This document shows positions 21,877-33,887 of a DNA stretch of 64,000 bases, one piece after another. The stretch is from the NCBI GenBank assembly GCA_911728435.2, contig OU452205.1:10546260-10610259 (forward strand). Direction: 5' to 3'. Under the pieces are notes generated by a model. The model worked only from the letters and a program-made list of their open reading frames with translations, had not been told where the DNA came from and made no database searches. Both the position numbers and the translations under genes were made by a program. Positions within the stretch are counted from its first letter, which is position 1. Each line of letters opens with the position of its first letter. Source of the DNA: Apoderus coryli (taxonomy: Eukaryota; Arthropoda; Insecta; Coleoptera; Attelabidae).

Positions 21877-22990
21877 GGTCATTCAAAAAGTCGGTAGGAT
21901 GACACATAGATGGCGTTACTAAAATTTTTTCCATACGATTTTTATTTAGTACTAATCTTCAAACGATACGTGGATAAATTTGATACCAATATGGCTATTG
22001 ATTCGTTAGTTATAGCATTTTTTGTGAAGCAACTTTTGGTATTAAAAAAAAAACTGTTACTGTGCACTTTTGGATCGATTGAAGGCTGAAATCGCAAAGA
22101 AACGGCCACATTTGTAAAAGAAAAAATTGTTGCTTCACCACCGTGTCACAAATCGATGAAAACTATACCAAATTGAATAAATTGGGCCTCGAATTGCTTA
22201 TTTATTGCAAATTTATTTTGAAAATCATGTTTCTGTTCGAAATATGTATTGCGCACTACGTCCATTTTACGGTCAACATAATCGACCATCAGAGCAATTA
22301 ATTCGATTAACTATAGAACGTTTTCGCACCACGTTTACACTAAATGATAATACGGAACCACAGAGATGTTGTACAGTGCGTACAGGAAAGGTCTTTGCCT
22401 GTGCGTAACGTAGAGGAAGACTCTAAGCAGTCTATCAGCCATGGTGCACAGGAATTGGATATGTGTTCATCCACTTTATGGAAGATTTTGCGTGCTTACA
22501 AAATCCAACTCGTGCAACAATTGAAGCCACACGATGACCTATCAAGGCGTAGATTCGGTGAATGGGCCCAAAACAAGATTGCCGTTGATCCCGATTTTCT
22601 TAAGCGAATTTTGTTTAGCGATGAAGATCACTTTTGTTTGAATGGATACGTCAATAAACAAAACATCGGTATTTAGAGTGATGGTAATCCTCAAGGGTAT
22701 GTTGAGACACCGTTACATCCAGAAAAACTGTGCTTTATGAGCTGTTGGATTTATTGGTCCGTACTTCTTTAAAAATATGTGAAGTCGCTAGTCTACACCG
22801 ATAAGCCCGAAACGATTGACCACTAGGAGGACAACATTCGCCGCGTTATTGCCGATATACGGCCACAAATGTTGGAAAAAGTCATCGAAAATTGGAGATT
22901 AGAATATGTTCGAGCCAGCCGTAGCGGTCATATGCCAGAAGTCATATTTAAATTATAATGAGATTATCTTTCGAATAAAGTAAATTCCAT
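21877..22990 (+). mobile_element. IS630/mariner-like element with broken transposase
   Basis: Tip GGTCATTCAAAAAG follows TA (21875-21876); the first ~90 bp match the minus-strand tip at 4931. The plus-strand transposase reads NHVSVRNMYCALRPFYGQHN (22225), RNVEEDSKQSISHGAQELDM (22399), YKIQLVQQLKPHDDLSRRRF and LKRILFSDEDHFCLNGYVNK (22600), then after stops a third part ending EYVRASRSGHMPEVIFKL-stop (22960). There are frameshifts at about 22360 and 22680. The right terminal repeat is not visible. Confidence 0.8.
22205..22960 (+). pseudogene. Transposase, IS630/mariner superfamily
   Basis: Domains in order: paired-like helix-turn-helix (22210-22500), first catalytic block ILFSDEDHF (about 22605), a YVNKQN-GIW-type loop where a stop interrupts, GFIGPYFF (22745), then the C-terminal MLEKVIENW and VRASRSGHMPE blocks. 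Frames shift at least twice, so it is a pseudogene. It is the most complete member of the family represented by fragments at 0.2, 4.3 and 58.7 kb. Confidence 0.78.
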
Positions 22991-22994
22991 TTCA

Positions 22995-24330
22995 AAGTTC
23001 TATACCTTTTGTAAGGTGTTGTGTTATTCTCAATTTTGTGGTACGGAAACCTGGATAACAACAAGGAAGAACACTCTACTTGTTTAAGATTATTGAAAAC
23101 ATATTTTTAACAGAATTTTCAAAGATAGACACATTTAGTTTTAGTGTACCTCTAAAAATGTACAAAACTTAAATTGAATTAAGTAAGAGTATGTATGATA
23201 TTCAAATCTCTTATTTTTCTGAAGGTGTTATTTTCTTAATTGTTTCCACGTACACTACAAAAAATTCCTGGTGATTTTACATAATAAATCAATATTGACT
23301 ATGTAATATTTACCATAACATCCAAGTAATTTATAAGTTACAGATACTTAGATGGATTATTACATCAAAAACTGAACATGCAAATTATTCATGACATGCC
23401 TTTATTTGTATGTAAAACATGTCCATAATGGGAATCTTACATTAAATTTCATTCAAAAATAATCAAAACTACATCAATCTTGTACTAATAATTATTACAC
23501 AACGGAATGTGTAAATTTACTTATCAATACATGCTTTTATTATGCATATAGGTATAACAATGTAATTTTTACATGGGAAACCAGGGCATTATTACCTATA
23601 TGATTTTTAAGGTAATTTTACACAAATTTTATTTGCAGTGTACGATCAAAATAAAAAATTGAAGTTGAATGTTAACTCAAATGAATTTTTCCAAAAATTA
23701 AAAGTCGAATTTTTGGCTTTTCTTTAATATTAGTAGTACTGAAGTTTCAATCAAATTTGTAGATTTCTTCCCACTGAGAGATGTTCCAGGCTTAGACCTT
23801 GGATAATTTCAAAGTCTCTTCGATCAATATTTCTCTAACAAATTACGCAAGTTGTATTAAAACTTTATTGAAAAACAAATGAAATATCGCATAATTTCAT
23901 GTCGCTTTGTTGACTTTTTTATATTTGTGGTGTATTTTGTTTTCTCACCACAAGAAAAAAGCTCTCAAGCAATTAACAGTCGAAGGACTCCAAACACGAT
24001 ACTTAATCTGAACAATAAACATGTAAATGTATAATATATAAGTTGTTTAGTTGAAGACCGCAGTTACGTAACATTTGAAATTGGATTCTTCTACATTAAG
24101 AATGCCAGAGAGAAAGAGAGAGGCAGAGAGAGAGAAAAAGAAAAAAGAGGGTCGACTTAAGGCGTGTATAATTTTGATATGGACGCATAAGTTAGAGGCA
24201 TGATCAATTATTTCATTAGATACTTATATATCAACGTTTAAGCAAATTTGTCCTAGCACATCTTAAACCTTATTTGCTAGGATCTCCTACTAAATTGAGC
24301 CTTTTTAAACCACTCGGTTGATTATTTTTC
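22995..24330. other. No recognisable gene; purine-rich tract
   Basis: No coding wording. A purine-rich run (GAGA/AAAG) occupies 24109-24153. The stretch 23280-23640 repeats short 'ttacat'-containing phrases but gives no clear unit. Confidence 0.3.
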
Positions 24331-24334
24331 TGTC

Positions 24335-24520
24335 TAACACTATTCCACAGTATTTCGACTCCGACAGCGAGGTTACGCGCTTCGAGTCTGTGCAAAGAAG
24401 ATTTTAAAATGCTTGGCTTTTAGGCAGGATGGTATTTGCCCTGCCAAAAGCTCTAGTCATCAAGATTTATTGAATATTTATGGTAGGGATCCTCTCAGTC
24501 GACGTAGAGATAGGCCCAAT
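24335..24520 (+). pseudogene. CR1/RTE-like LINE reverse-transcriptase C-terminal fragment
   Basis: Across one frameshift the plus strand reads YFDSDSEVTRFESVQRRF, then LKCLAF-RQDG and LNIYGRDPLSRRR. This matches the thumb/C-terminal pattern IE-VQRRF-R-L--R--G / L--L--RR of LINE polymerases. Very short and dead. Confidence 0.5.
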
Positions 24521-24857
24521 TATAATAAAAAGCACATGTGTAGATGTTATAATTGACTTTCTAATTAGGAAATCTTTAATTTTTAGTTTTTGTATTGTGC
24601 ATGTTTTTGTATTTGAATTTAAGTTATTTTCATGTGTGTTTGGATTTTGTATTTCTACTCTCCTGTTAGTGTGTCAATCACTTGTTGGAAAAATATAGAC
24701 GATTATTATTATATTCAATAAATTCGCTTGGATACATACTCACAGATTTGTTGATAAGCTTTTGGCTGTTTATGGACATGACCGATCTCAACTATTGGGC
24801 TAAATATACTGAAATTACGTCCTATGCTCACATTAATTGAATATTAGTATTCAACAA

Positions 24858-25309
24858 TAGGGTTATTCTTTCGTACTGAACTAAGTGAACAATCTGAAAA
24901 TTGTCAGTTCATTCACGATTGTGCGTATTCTTTCGACATCGGTCACTTCTACCAAACTGACTAAAATTCCTACCCCCATTGCCGCTTACTGATCAACCTC
25001 TAGGTACCGGTTAGTTAGTTCAGTTAACCTCTAAAAGTATTGAATATTGAGAGACAATAATTGGAATATGATTTCGAATCAAACCAATAAATTGTAAAAG
25101 CTTAAAACATGGATAATAATATTATGGAAGAAATAATTGTCCAGTTTTCAGAGCAGATTTGGTTGTTATCACAAGTTTTCGAAGTTAAGTGAAAGACAAT
25201 CACAAAAAAGATGATCTTTCGGTTTCGCCAAATATTCAGTTCAGTACAATCAGATTCAGTTTAATCACATTCACTTGTTCAGATCAATCACTACGAAAGA
25301 ATAACCCTA
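24858..25309. mobile_element. 452-bp MITE with a paralogous empty site
   Basis: Terminal inverted repeats TAGGGTTATTCTTTCGTA (24858-24875) and its complement (25292-25309). Subterminal repeats of a 'tcagttcatt/gttcagt' type fill both ends. The flanks (24817-24857 and 25310-25335) recur uninterrupted and inverted at 26838-26925, which gives the pre-insertion structure. No coding capacity. The superfamily is not determined; the duplication is one or two A residues at most. Confidence 0.75.
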
Positions 25310-25753
25310 ATGTTAGTGTGTTTAAATCCTTTCCTTAGAAATTTAACACGCCCAAGCATATCTTGACCGTATGCTACGTGAAGACGGAGATTATCATACA
25401 GAAGTTTTTTAAATGATATATTTAAAAAGTAGTGGCATTTTAAAGAAAAAATAGAAAAAAAACCATAAAATGGTATACTAAAAATGTTGTGCGTGCTTCT
25501 ATATACAAATATACAAGCAGATCTTTCTTAAATCATCATCACAAAGAATTTGACGGAGATAATTACTTATATTAACATACGATAAAAAGTTTTTTGTAAA
25601 TAATACGCACATAAAATACTTATACATATTTTCAGTACGAGCAAAATATTCATCAAAAAATCGAAGGAATGGTAGCTTGTATTTACCCTATTATACTGCT
25701 ACTCATTTTGAAGGATTGATGGCTATAATTATTCCATCCTTCGCTCCTGAAAT

Positions 25754-26500
25754 CAGCGCCGGTTAAGATCACATCGGGCCCTAGGCGGCAATATGGACTA
25801 GAGGCTTTGAGGAATTTAGAGGGAAGTTATATTGAAACATATATTTACAATTTTAAATTAAATTAAAAACAGTTTAATAAAACGGAAAACAAATATGTGT
25901 GAACAAAATCAAAATTCAAATAGGTAGATACAATAATATTATCTTTAAAAAGATAGAAAATATTAAACTATGTCAATAGGTACGTAATCAAATCATGTTA
26001 TGCGTTAAACCAACGATTATGTCGTAATCTAAAAACTAAATAAACCTTTTTTGCACTTTTTCTTCCAAATTTACTCAGTATTTCGTAATAATTCATGTGG
26101 TACAATGACTGACTTTCAATATAAAGGACAGATAAGGCATCTAACTTTTCTTGTCCTAAACTAGCGCGATTATCCTTTTGCTTATCCATTGACGAAAATG
26201 AACGTTCCCCACTGGCGCTGGATACCGATAAAGACATAGGTAAATAAATAAAAATTTGTAAGAGAGGTAGAACATTTGGAAAAGTGGATTTTAAAGTGCC
26301 TCAAATTTGTTTAAAATTGTTTTTCGATCTGTCTCTTCACATAAAATATTAAACTGTCCAATCTCTTCTTCTAAGTTGTATATGGCTCGATTTCGTTCTC
26401 GTAGACGTTCTTCAGTTAATTTTTTCTTGTCTATTTATTTCTGTCCTGGGCCCCATTATGCCCCGGCCGTCTAGTCCGCCTAATGGTTAAACCAGCGCTG
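25754..26500 (-). mobile_element. hAT relic with 8-bp target-site duplication
   Basis: Ends CAGCGCCGGTTAA (25754) and TTAAACCAGCGCTG (26500) are inverted. The flanks are cctgaaat (25746-25753) and cttgaaat (26501-26508), an 8-bp duplication with one mismatch. On the minus strand an open piece (26237-25998) holds LSVSSASGERSFSSMDKQKD and LGQEKLDALSVLYIES, the C-terminal dimerisation block of hAT transposases (usual form V-SASAERSFS---I---LRS-M---RL--L). Upstream on the same strand are FPNVLPLLQIFIYLP and remnants to about 26400. The catalytic core is lost. Confidence 0.85.
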
Positions 26501-26837
26501 CTTGAAATTGTGTTTGATTGAGGACTGTATTGCATTAGTAATTCAAATTGTCGGTATGAATATAGATACAATAATATGTATGCCAAACCACATGTTACAA
26601 CCAAAATAGAAACTAACGTTATAAACTTTCTGGACCTTACTTTAATAAAAAAAAGGACAATATCGAATCAAAATGGTGCACGTAAGCCCAAGTGATTAGG
26701 CATGTGTATTTACAACTATAACCATTTTTATGACAATATAACATATTGTTATGAGACTAGAGAGTTTATAGCAAAGGGTACAAACAAACATTACGTCTAA
26801 TTTATTAAAATATTCTTGAGCAAATGATTAAATGGAA

Positions 26838-26925
26838 TGTGTTCATAAGGATTTAAACACACCAACATTGTTGAATACTAATATTCAATTAATGTGAGCA
26901 TAGGGCGTAATTTTATTAGAATCAA
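26838..26925 (-). repeat. Empty-site paralog of the 24.9-kb MITE locus
   Basis: The reverse complement reads through CAACAATGTTGG where the locus at 24857/25310 reads CAACAA-[MITE]-TGTTAG. Homology covers about 45 bp on one side and 25-30 bp on the other. Confidence 0.7.
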
Positions 26926-27884
26926 AACCAAATGAATTCTGAAAATTCGATAAAAGATGTATCTATGTACCTACCTGAATCGCTCTGAAGAAAATTTAAA
27001 AGCTTATAACATGTCATAGAAGTCAAAATACGTTTTTAGTAATTTAAAATCCGAAACACCTATCCCCTATAAAAATTGTGCGGGTTTTATATCGACTAAA
27101 CCGAAAAGGGACTGCGTTGGCACTAACAGAGAAGAGGAAAAAAGAACAGCGATGATACTTTCAATTTTGATATATAAAATTTTTGATTTGAATATTTAAA
27201 TGTTTGAAATTTGACCACACAGCCAAAGAAGAGTATTGATACTATCCATAATGTAATGTAGAGCACCCTCGATGACACCATAATATCAATCTCTAACTTT
27301 ACCACATTTTCATTTATTGCATACACATGTTCAAATCAAAAACAGATCAATTAAATGGATTCTAGTCGTTGACAAAATATTCCTCTAAAATTGGAATATG
27401 AATAATTGGAAACAAAAGTTATCTTAGTTAAATTACTCAACTAACTGCAGACATTATTCTACTATTTCTCTGTCTATCATTCACAAACCTCGTCGTTAAC
27501 CATCACAACGTCAAAACAATAAGTGATAATCTGTGGTGTCTTGCTAAAAAGTAAGCAGATGTATTTGGTATTCCTATGGTTATGTACATTTAGATTTAAT
27601 TTAAATGAGGCTACAGCTTGTACCTATATAATTATGAAGTGTGTTGTCCATTGGGCTCATTGATTGTGTTTAAGATTTTTATAAACAACACAAATATGTA
27701 TAATCACCAAAGGTACGCGTAGGTTCAAAATGACTGGGTCTGTCCGGACACAATTTTCCTTTTCCTATACAAGTAGCACTACGTGTAATATGAACTACCT
27801 ACTTTATCTTAACATTATAAATAAAAAATTAAAAATAATAATTATAACATCTTAAACTAACCGAACTGCGTAATTACTTTGTTC

Positions 27885-27995
27885 AAAAATTATAAATAAA
27901 AATAAAATAAAATAAATTGCAAGAGCAGGGGTTGAACCCACAACATTCCGGTTACAAAGCCCACAAGCTACCCGCTAGGCTACACTCAGTACATA
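27885..27995 (-). mobile_element. tRNA-derived SINE head
   Basis: On the minus strand the A box TAGCCTAGCGGG (27982-27971) and B box GGTTCAACCCC (about 27940-27930) match RNA polymerase III internal promoters closely, with a gap of about 30 bp between them. The head ends CTCTTGCAA and is followed by a TTTATTTTATT-rich tail. It is a SINE head rather than a functional tRNA gene: no clean acceptor stem can be drawn. Confidence 0.65.
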
Positions 27996-27999
27996 TCTG

Positions 28000-29780
28000 C
28001 TATGCGAATTACCAAGAGCACATATATGTATTTTTTTCATCCGTTAATCGCATAAGTAATGTAATATTTATGCATGAGGGTCTATTGTGGCTAGAAATTA
28101 AGCGGGAATAGGGCTTCGCGAGACCAAGACCAGCATGGTCTCCAACTTTAGTCTCGGTTATTATACACAACCACCGAATACATACTTAAAATAAGCCGAG
28201 ATTTGTTATGTTCATTTGCGATATTTATCTGTTGTTTATAAATTATTTTTAATATATCGAATGTTATTTCCTATTTTGTGGTTTTGATTCAAAGCTTATA
28301 TTAAAAGTATAGTGAGTGATAGGAAATTTAACCCACATAGAAATTGATTTTTATTAATGTCAATATTGTTTACAATTTACAACTCAATTTTTTTTTATTA
28401 TGTACATTGCCCCTTAAAATTTACCTACTATTTTCGAAATTGGCCAGTTGTCGAACCCTAGATGTCTTTTTTATTTATTTGGCGCAGATAAACACAATAC
28501 AGTATGGTCAATGGTCAACTACTTTGGTGGGTCACTATCTTTTTTAGAAATAACGTGCTCAGATATCTCCGCGCTCTTCTATTTGTAAACTGTCAATCTC
28601 TGTTTGGTGTGATTTCTTTTATATAAATGTGTAGAAATTATGTTTATTATTTTATGTATTGTTCTTGATAAGGTTTTTGTTTTGTTTCTTTTTTGAGAAT
28701 TATTAATTAGTTTGTTGTGATATAGGTGATTATATTTTTAGTCATATTGTCTTATGTAATTGGGTTCTTTAACCTGTTAGACAATAAAGAATATTATATT
28801 AGGAAAAAAGACAAATAATGCACATGCATACCATATTTGATTGACAGTAAAAATAAACGAGTTTCGTTTCAGGGTTTGACTGCCCTAAATTTACCGCACG
28901 CCACTGCGACTAAGAACAACTGTAGTCAGTTTTCCTTCTAGAATAAGTTATCATTGGATTGACAATCCTCTTCTGTTAAGAACTGAATTTTTGGTTAATC
29001 AACAATCGACGTTTGTAGTAGGCAAGTACCTACTTAAACAGAAAAAAAAAACATATGCCAAGAAAACAAAGCCACTGACAACCTTATGAAATGTTCTACA
29101 ATTAATGATTTGTCAAAATTCGTTGCATACTCATAGCGAGTGTTGATCTGCTTTGGTTATACATTAAGTATTTGCCGCTTTTCCATCTCGGCACAAGTAT
29201 TTATTTATGATTAATTCTTATGATAAAATAAATCAGAACCTTCAGCTGTTCAATTTCTAACAGAGGTTTGGTTTGTGCCATTTGGAAAATGGTCGCGCCA
29301 GATTACGAACATAATTTAAAAGTTGCGGGGCATTTATGTGCTTATTATAAATTACAAATTATTTTTGTCGTTAGCCTGAAGTCTAGCAGGCATTGAATAT
29401 AACACCACTAGAGTGCGTTGACCCACATGGAGGATAAGTTAAAAGTGGACTTGGTCTTGCTTGTTAAAGTCTTCCTGTGTCAGCGATAAAAATATCCAAT
29501 AATACAACCAAAATAGATTGAATTCTTTTTTGTTACCCTATTGAATTATAAATATACGATTAGAATAGTTGGTATAAATTTTTAATCACTGATTATAAAA
29601 ATGTAAAATGAATAATATGGGATAGAGACAATATTGATAAAGACGTCAAAGGGCAAGTCCTTTTGTATTCTGATAATCATCTACCCAAAATAGAATAGTT
29701 ATAAATGTTTGTATGTTTAGGTACTGAAAAATTCTTAAAGCATTTGATAGAAAAATACCTCATTTTTACTTTTTAATATT
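28000..29780. other. No recognisable gene
   Basis: Low-information AT-rich sequence. 'Acaataaagaatattatatt' near 28780 could be the 3' tail of a LINE, unsupported by any coding remnant. Confidence 0.25.
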
Positions 29781-29784
29781 ATTT

Positions 29785-29870
29785 TCCCGACCCAGGGAAA
29801 GTACCTATTGTGAACCCGCTAAAAAAATTGAGATAAAGACGGATATACCCATATAGTCATCTGAATGTTG
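29785..29870 (+). repeat. Dispersed repeat A, copy 2
   Basis: Matches 16418-16510 and the complement of 42840-42925: 'tttcccgacccagggaaagta' wording, 'cgctaaaaaaattgagataa' and 'agacggatat'. Shows the end region only. Confidence 0.6.
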
Positions 29871-30021
29871 TTGGTTTTTATCGGCATAAGTTTTTATGTG
29901 ATTTCGAGGATTTTTTGAGTTTCTTTACTATTACAAATGAAGGATAAGATTAATTTAGAGATGGTCGTTTTATGTCTTCCGCACATTGAACATAACAAAT
30001 ATAATAAATTCTTGCATTTTA

Positions 30022-30240
30022 GGTCAGTTTCCAGATGAATGGAAGGTTTAAAAGATAATTCCTTTCCCCAAGACAAGTACAATAACTTCTATAAATGATC
30101 TTAGACCGATTAGTCTCCTTCCAGTACTTTCAAAGATTTAAAAAAAATTATGTACTTTCAGATTCTCTCGCATGTAAACAAATACAATATTTTACCTGAA
30201 CATCAATCAGGTTTTACATAGGGTCAAGTCTAAAGCATTG
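30022..30240 (+). pseudogene. LINE reverse-transcriptase N-terminal fragment
   Basis: Plus strand: FPDEWKV-stop-KIIPFPKTSTITSINDLRP followed by ISLLPVLSKI, then degraded wording from the palm start. The block P--WK--KIIPI-K-------RPISLLPVLSK is diagnostic of Jockey/CR1/RTE-type reverse transcriptases. Ends in degraded sequence by 30240. Confidence 0.65.
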
Positions 30241-30378
30241 CAAGGAGTGCAGTTATTGGTCGGACGTATTAGAAATTTGATTCTAAAGTTATGAATTTTG
30301 GGGTTGAACTTAGAACTTTTATGAATTGTTTTCAACTACATTTTGCATATCAATTCATTATTATGTTATGTATTTATG

Positions 30379-30380
30379 AT

Positions 30381-30422
<42 letters not shown>
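30379..30422. repeat. (TAA)n microsatellite, 3' tail of the adjacent LINE
   Basis: About 13 units of AAT. It directly abuts AATAAAGGCCTTTATT on the minus strand, so it is the simple-repeat tail of the LINE at 30.4-31.7 kb rather than an independent locus. Confidence 0.85.
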
Positions 30423-31690
30423 GGCCTTTATTGAGGATACAAAATACAAAAAAAAAACAATTATAAATATAATATAACAAAACTAGTGTGATTTTTTTTT
30501 ACATTTTCCCAAGTTTATATCCCCAAAGGGCGAGAATCAGTGCTGACTACTAAGTAGCCGCCTGTTCAGCTAACCCAAATAACCCTAGCCTAACTTAACC
30601 TAACAACATTAGACAAACATATAGGACAAATCTTAACTTAATCTAGAATTATAAATATGTACTTCCACATTATACAATAATAATTGAGCCACATCAAATT
30701 AGAGTGATCACACACTCCTTTGGATATTAAATAAATACTTGGATAAATTATTCTTGAACTGCCCAATACTTTTAGATTTCCGGATATCAATTGGCAAATC
30801 ATTTACAATGCGAGTGACGTTATACGAATATGACCTCTTAAACAATTCTTTGGAATGAGTTGGTGGAGTCAGTGTTCCCTTAAACCTAATGTTAATATTG
30901 TGCACATCAGTGCGAAACTTGATTTTGGCGAACAAATATGGAGGCGTTTTGTTATGTAGAACGTTAAAATAAAGACAAGCACTGTGTAAGTGACGGCGAT
31001 TCTTCATACTCAACCATCTCACCTCCTCCAGCCTTCCACTTAAGCGATCATACTTTCTTATACCAAATACAAGACGCAGACAGCTGTTCTGTAATTTCTG
31101 TATTCTACCACAATCAATACTTGTAAGGCAAGAATTATAGACGGAATCACAAAAATTAAAATGCGATAAAACATGGGATTCACATAAGGCAATTTTTGTG
31201 CGTCTAGTTAAAAGATGACGATTGTGGTAGATTGACCTCAAATTCATATATGCCTTTCTCAAGCAATGGTTAACATGTGCAGTGAAACGCAGATTTTGGT
31301 CCATGTGTAGTCCCAAGTTTCGAACACAGTCCTTGAATTCAACCACTTTACTTTGAATTTTTATATGATTGCAATGATCTGATAGAAATGTACCCGTGTT
31401 ACTCTTATTACCAAACACAATTGCTACCGTTTTAGCAGCATTTAGTAACAAGCAATGTTTTTCAGATATAAGCTGTAAGTTGCTGAGATCATTATTAATT
31501 TTTTCTACAGCTTGCAAATGCTCAGAGGTAGTAAACGACATATAAATTTGTGTGTCATCTGCAAAAAAGTGCTGGTAACAATTTTTGACTGAAGAGGGAA
31601 ATTGTGACACGTACATTAAATAAAATAAGGGTCCTAAAACTGAGCCTTGAGGAACTCCCTTTAGAATAGTGGCGATATTTGAGAATATAT
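30382..31690 (-). mobile_element. 5'-truncated CR1/Jockey-like LINE, well preserved
   Basis: The minus strand begins in the palm: KGVPQGSVLGPL (about 31650), then an uninterrupted frame of 302 codons (31616-30708) with the catalytic HFFADDTQIY at 31568-31540, thumb wording CVRNLGLHMDQNLRF, and a C-terminal block IVNDLPIDIRKSKSIGQF. After the stop come 280 bp of untranslated sequence and a (TTA)n tail. The endonuclease and the N-terminal palm are missing. The intact 302-codon frame makes it one of the younger LINE insertions here. A tRNA-like palindrome abuts the truncation point. Confidence 0.88.
30708..31616 (-). pseudogene. Reverse transcriptase, C-terminal two thirds
   Basis: The open frame of 302 codons lacks the N-terminal endonuclease and the first palm motifs, so it is a dead-on-arrival copy. 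The FADD box, the G-----H------N--LRSIY connection and the late-thumb LYFNVLHNKTPPYLF block are clear. The frame continues upstream without a start codon to the truncation at 31690, which indicates that the Met at 31616 is internal. Confidence 0.85.
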
Positions 31691-31785
31691 TGTTATATGT
31701 TACGGGTTCGAGTCACACTCGAGTCGGACTCGAACCCGTAAGCTTCCGCATGCGAAACGAACGACCTACCAATAACACAACAGAA
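31691..31785 (-). mobile_element. tRNA-like SINE head with an inverted B-box palindrome
   Basis: Minus strand 31783 to 31700 reads GTTATTGGTAGGTCG (A-box position), a CGTTTCGCATGCGGAAG hairpin, and CGGGTTCGAGTCCG (T-arm/B-box). Beyond it the B box is repeated inverted: 31700-31714 and 31727-31741 are perfect 15-bp inverted copies (TTACGGGTTCGAGTC). The identity of the tRNA is uncertain. Confidence 0.6.
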
Positions 31786-31911
31786 ACCTGGTGAGAAATA
31801 TTACATTTTATTTATATATACGTTCCAATTACATAACGTAAAATTTTAAACGCAATATTCTCGAAAATAACGGGGGCAAATATCAAAAGTGACCTATCTC
31901 TCTGGAAATAG

Positions 31912-32195
31912 TTTTTTTCTAATTTTTGAATAAAGTAGTTAGTTTGTTACGTTAGTTTATTGGAAATAATGAAAATAATACAATTATAAAACTAATAATT
32001 ATTAAAATTCTGTTTCGTTACGCAGGTCATATATTTTTGATTATATTATACTTTTGTCGGCAAAGTTTTGGGGTGACAACCGATTTTTTTCTGTTATGCC
32101 AGATTATGTGTCGTAACCCAGGTCATATATTTTAGATTATATTATATCTTGCCCGGAATGTTTTGGGGTGACACAACCGATTATTTTTAAATATA
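31912..32195 (+). repeat. SINE-like body, second copy, with internal duplication
   Basis: Matches 15540-15720 in order. An internal block ('gtaacccaggtcatatattt', 'gattatattatatctt', 'ggggtgacacaaccgatt') appears twice, at about 32018-32088 and 32110-32185. Confidence 0.6.
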
Positions 32196-32199
32196 CATC

Positions 32200-33880
32200 A
32201 TGTAGTTATGGGAATTGAAGGCAACTAAACAAAAAAAAAAAAAACGAATTAGCCCCCACAAACTCTTATCTTATCACATACATAGTTTTGTTTAGTCAAT
32301 TTTAGGTAGTATCTACTACAAAACATTCATTTTACGTGTAATCATAGAATAAAAATTATAATGGGTGGTTCAAAAAAATTAAATAAAAAAGTATGTCGTT
32401 CTATTGCAGAGATTCGCGGACTACCAGTGGTTCGCATGAGCTAAAAATATATTTAGCGAAAAATAACATTTGCCCGGAATAAAAAGGTGCAAGCTTAAAG
32501 GTCAAGCTGAATATAATTTTCGACTATCAATATTTTGATAAAAGTTGAATTATTTTAAATTGAGATTATTTTTCGTGAACCTTGTGATCCTTGATAACAA
32601 CAAAGAAATTAAAAGTGGTCCCTTATCAGAAAAGGTTGGAAACCTACTGTTCAATTAGAATAACTTTAATATAAATAATTTATTTTTATAGGAGAATACT
32701 TTTAACAGTAAATCTTTAATACATAAAAAAAATTGTTTAACAGAAATCAGTCACAATAACCTTCTAGAAGACAATTATATGCAAAAATCCTCATAAATTT
32801 GACTTTTAGATAGAGCACATGTGACTTTTACAACCCAAATTTTGTGTTTTGTATGTGATATCAGATTAAAATTTGGTAATTTACTATAAAGTTATGAATC
32901 TTGTATAAATTAAAAAATCAAATCTCCAAATAAAATAGTCGTATCTTTAAAAATCAATATTTGATGCAAGTATAATAATGCTTCAATTAAATTTAATCAA
33001 CACACAATTTAAATAGGTATTCATCTAGTCTTGGATGTAAGTTGTGTATTTACTTGATTTAAAATGACCTTATAGTTAGAATAAGAATAGCAGGTAGGAT
33101 TATATTGAAGAAAAAAAGTATCCTTTTATAAAAGTTATATTTGTCTTCAGAGAAGTGTATGATGTTATTATATCTTGTATAATAGACTATTATACGATAA
33201 TAAAGAATACTTATTTATGTTCCTTATAATAATAATTTCCAATCAAGGATACTAAGTCAACTTTTAAATATATTGCATTTATGACACTCTTCTTGGGTAA
33301 AGACTATAGCAAACAACAACTAAGGAATTGTTCTCTGACTATAGTCTACAACGCGCATGATCGATTAAAGACGTTGGCGGTTCACGTCGCTCACCTCCAT
33401 TTGTTGTTGGTCGTTATACGTATTGATGTCGTCGGTGACGGGTTCTAAAGAATTTTATTTGTAAATTTTCTTCTGTTTTATAATGGAATAATTACAAAAA
33501 TCCTGGGACTTGGAACCAATTATTCCAAAGTTTTTCAACTTCTATTAATTATTATTAAACATAATAGAAGTTCTATTAAAAAAATAATACAAAATCTATT
33601 GAAGTATAAAGTATAATGTATATATGTATAGTATAACTAAGTATACTATTCCACATGAAACAATAATACCTCTGTACATATTTGATTCAAGTATTTACTC
33701 TTCTTGCGTTACTATTAAGTAGGTCTTACTAAATAAGAATAATGTTTTATTTAATTGAAGTATTACTACACTTGCGGCATAGGAAATGCAATGTATCGTT
33801 GACTTACATTAATAATCTTATAATAAGAATAGATTTTTCTCCGTGTGGTAACTATCATTACAATACATTGAAATTTTATA
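32200..33880. other. No recognisable gene
   Basis: AT-rich; short self-complementary stretches occur around 33530-33570. No family wording in any frame. Confidence 0.3.
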
Positions 33881-33887
33881 GATATGC

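Noticed and set aside
24109..24153. Purine-rich GAGA/AAAG tract as a possible GAGA-factor element
   Set aside because: An isolated simple-sequence run with no promoter or gene nearby; composition alone does not support a regulatory role.
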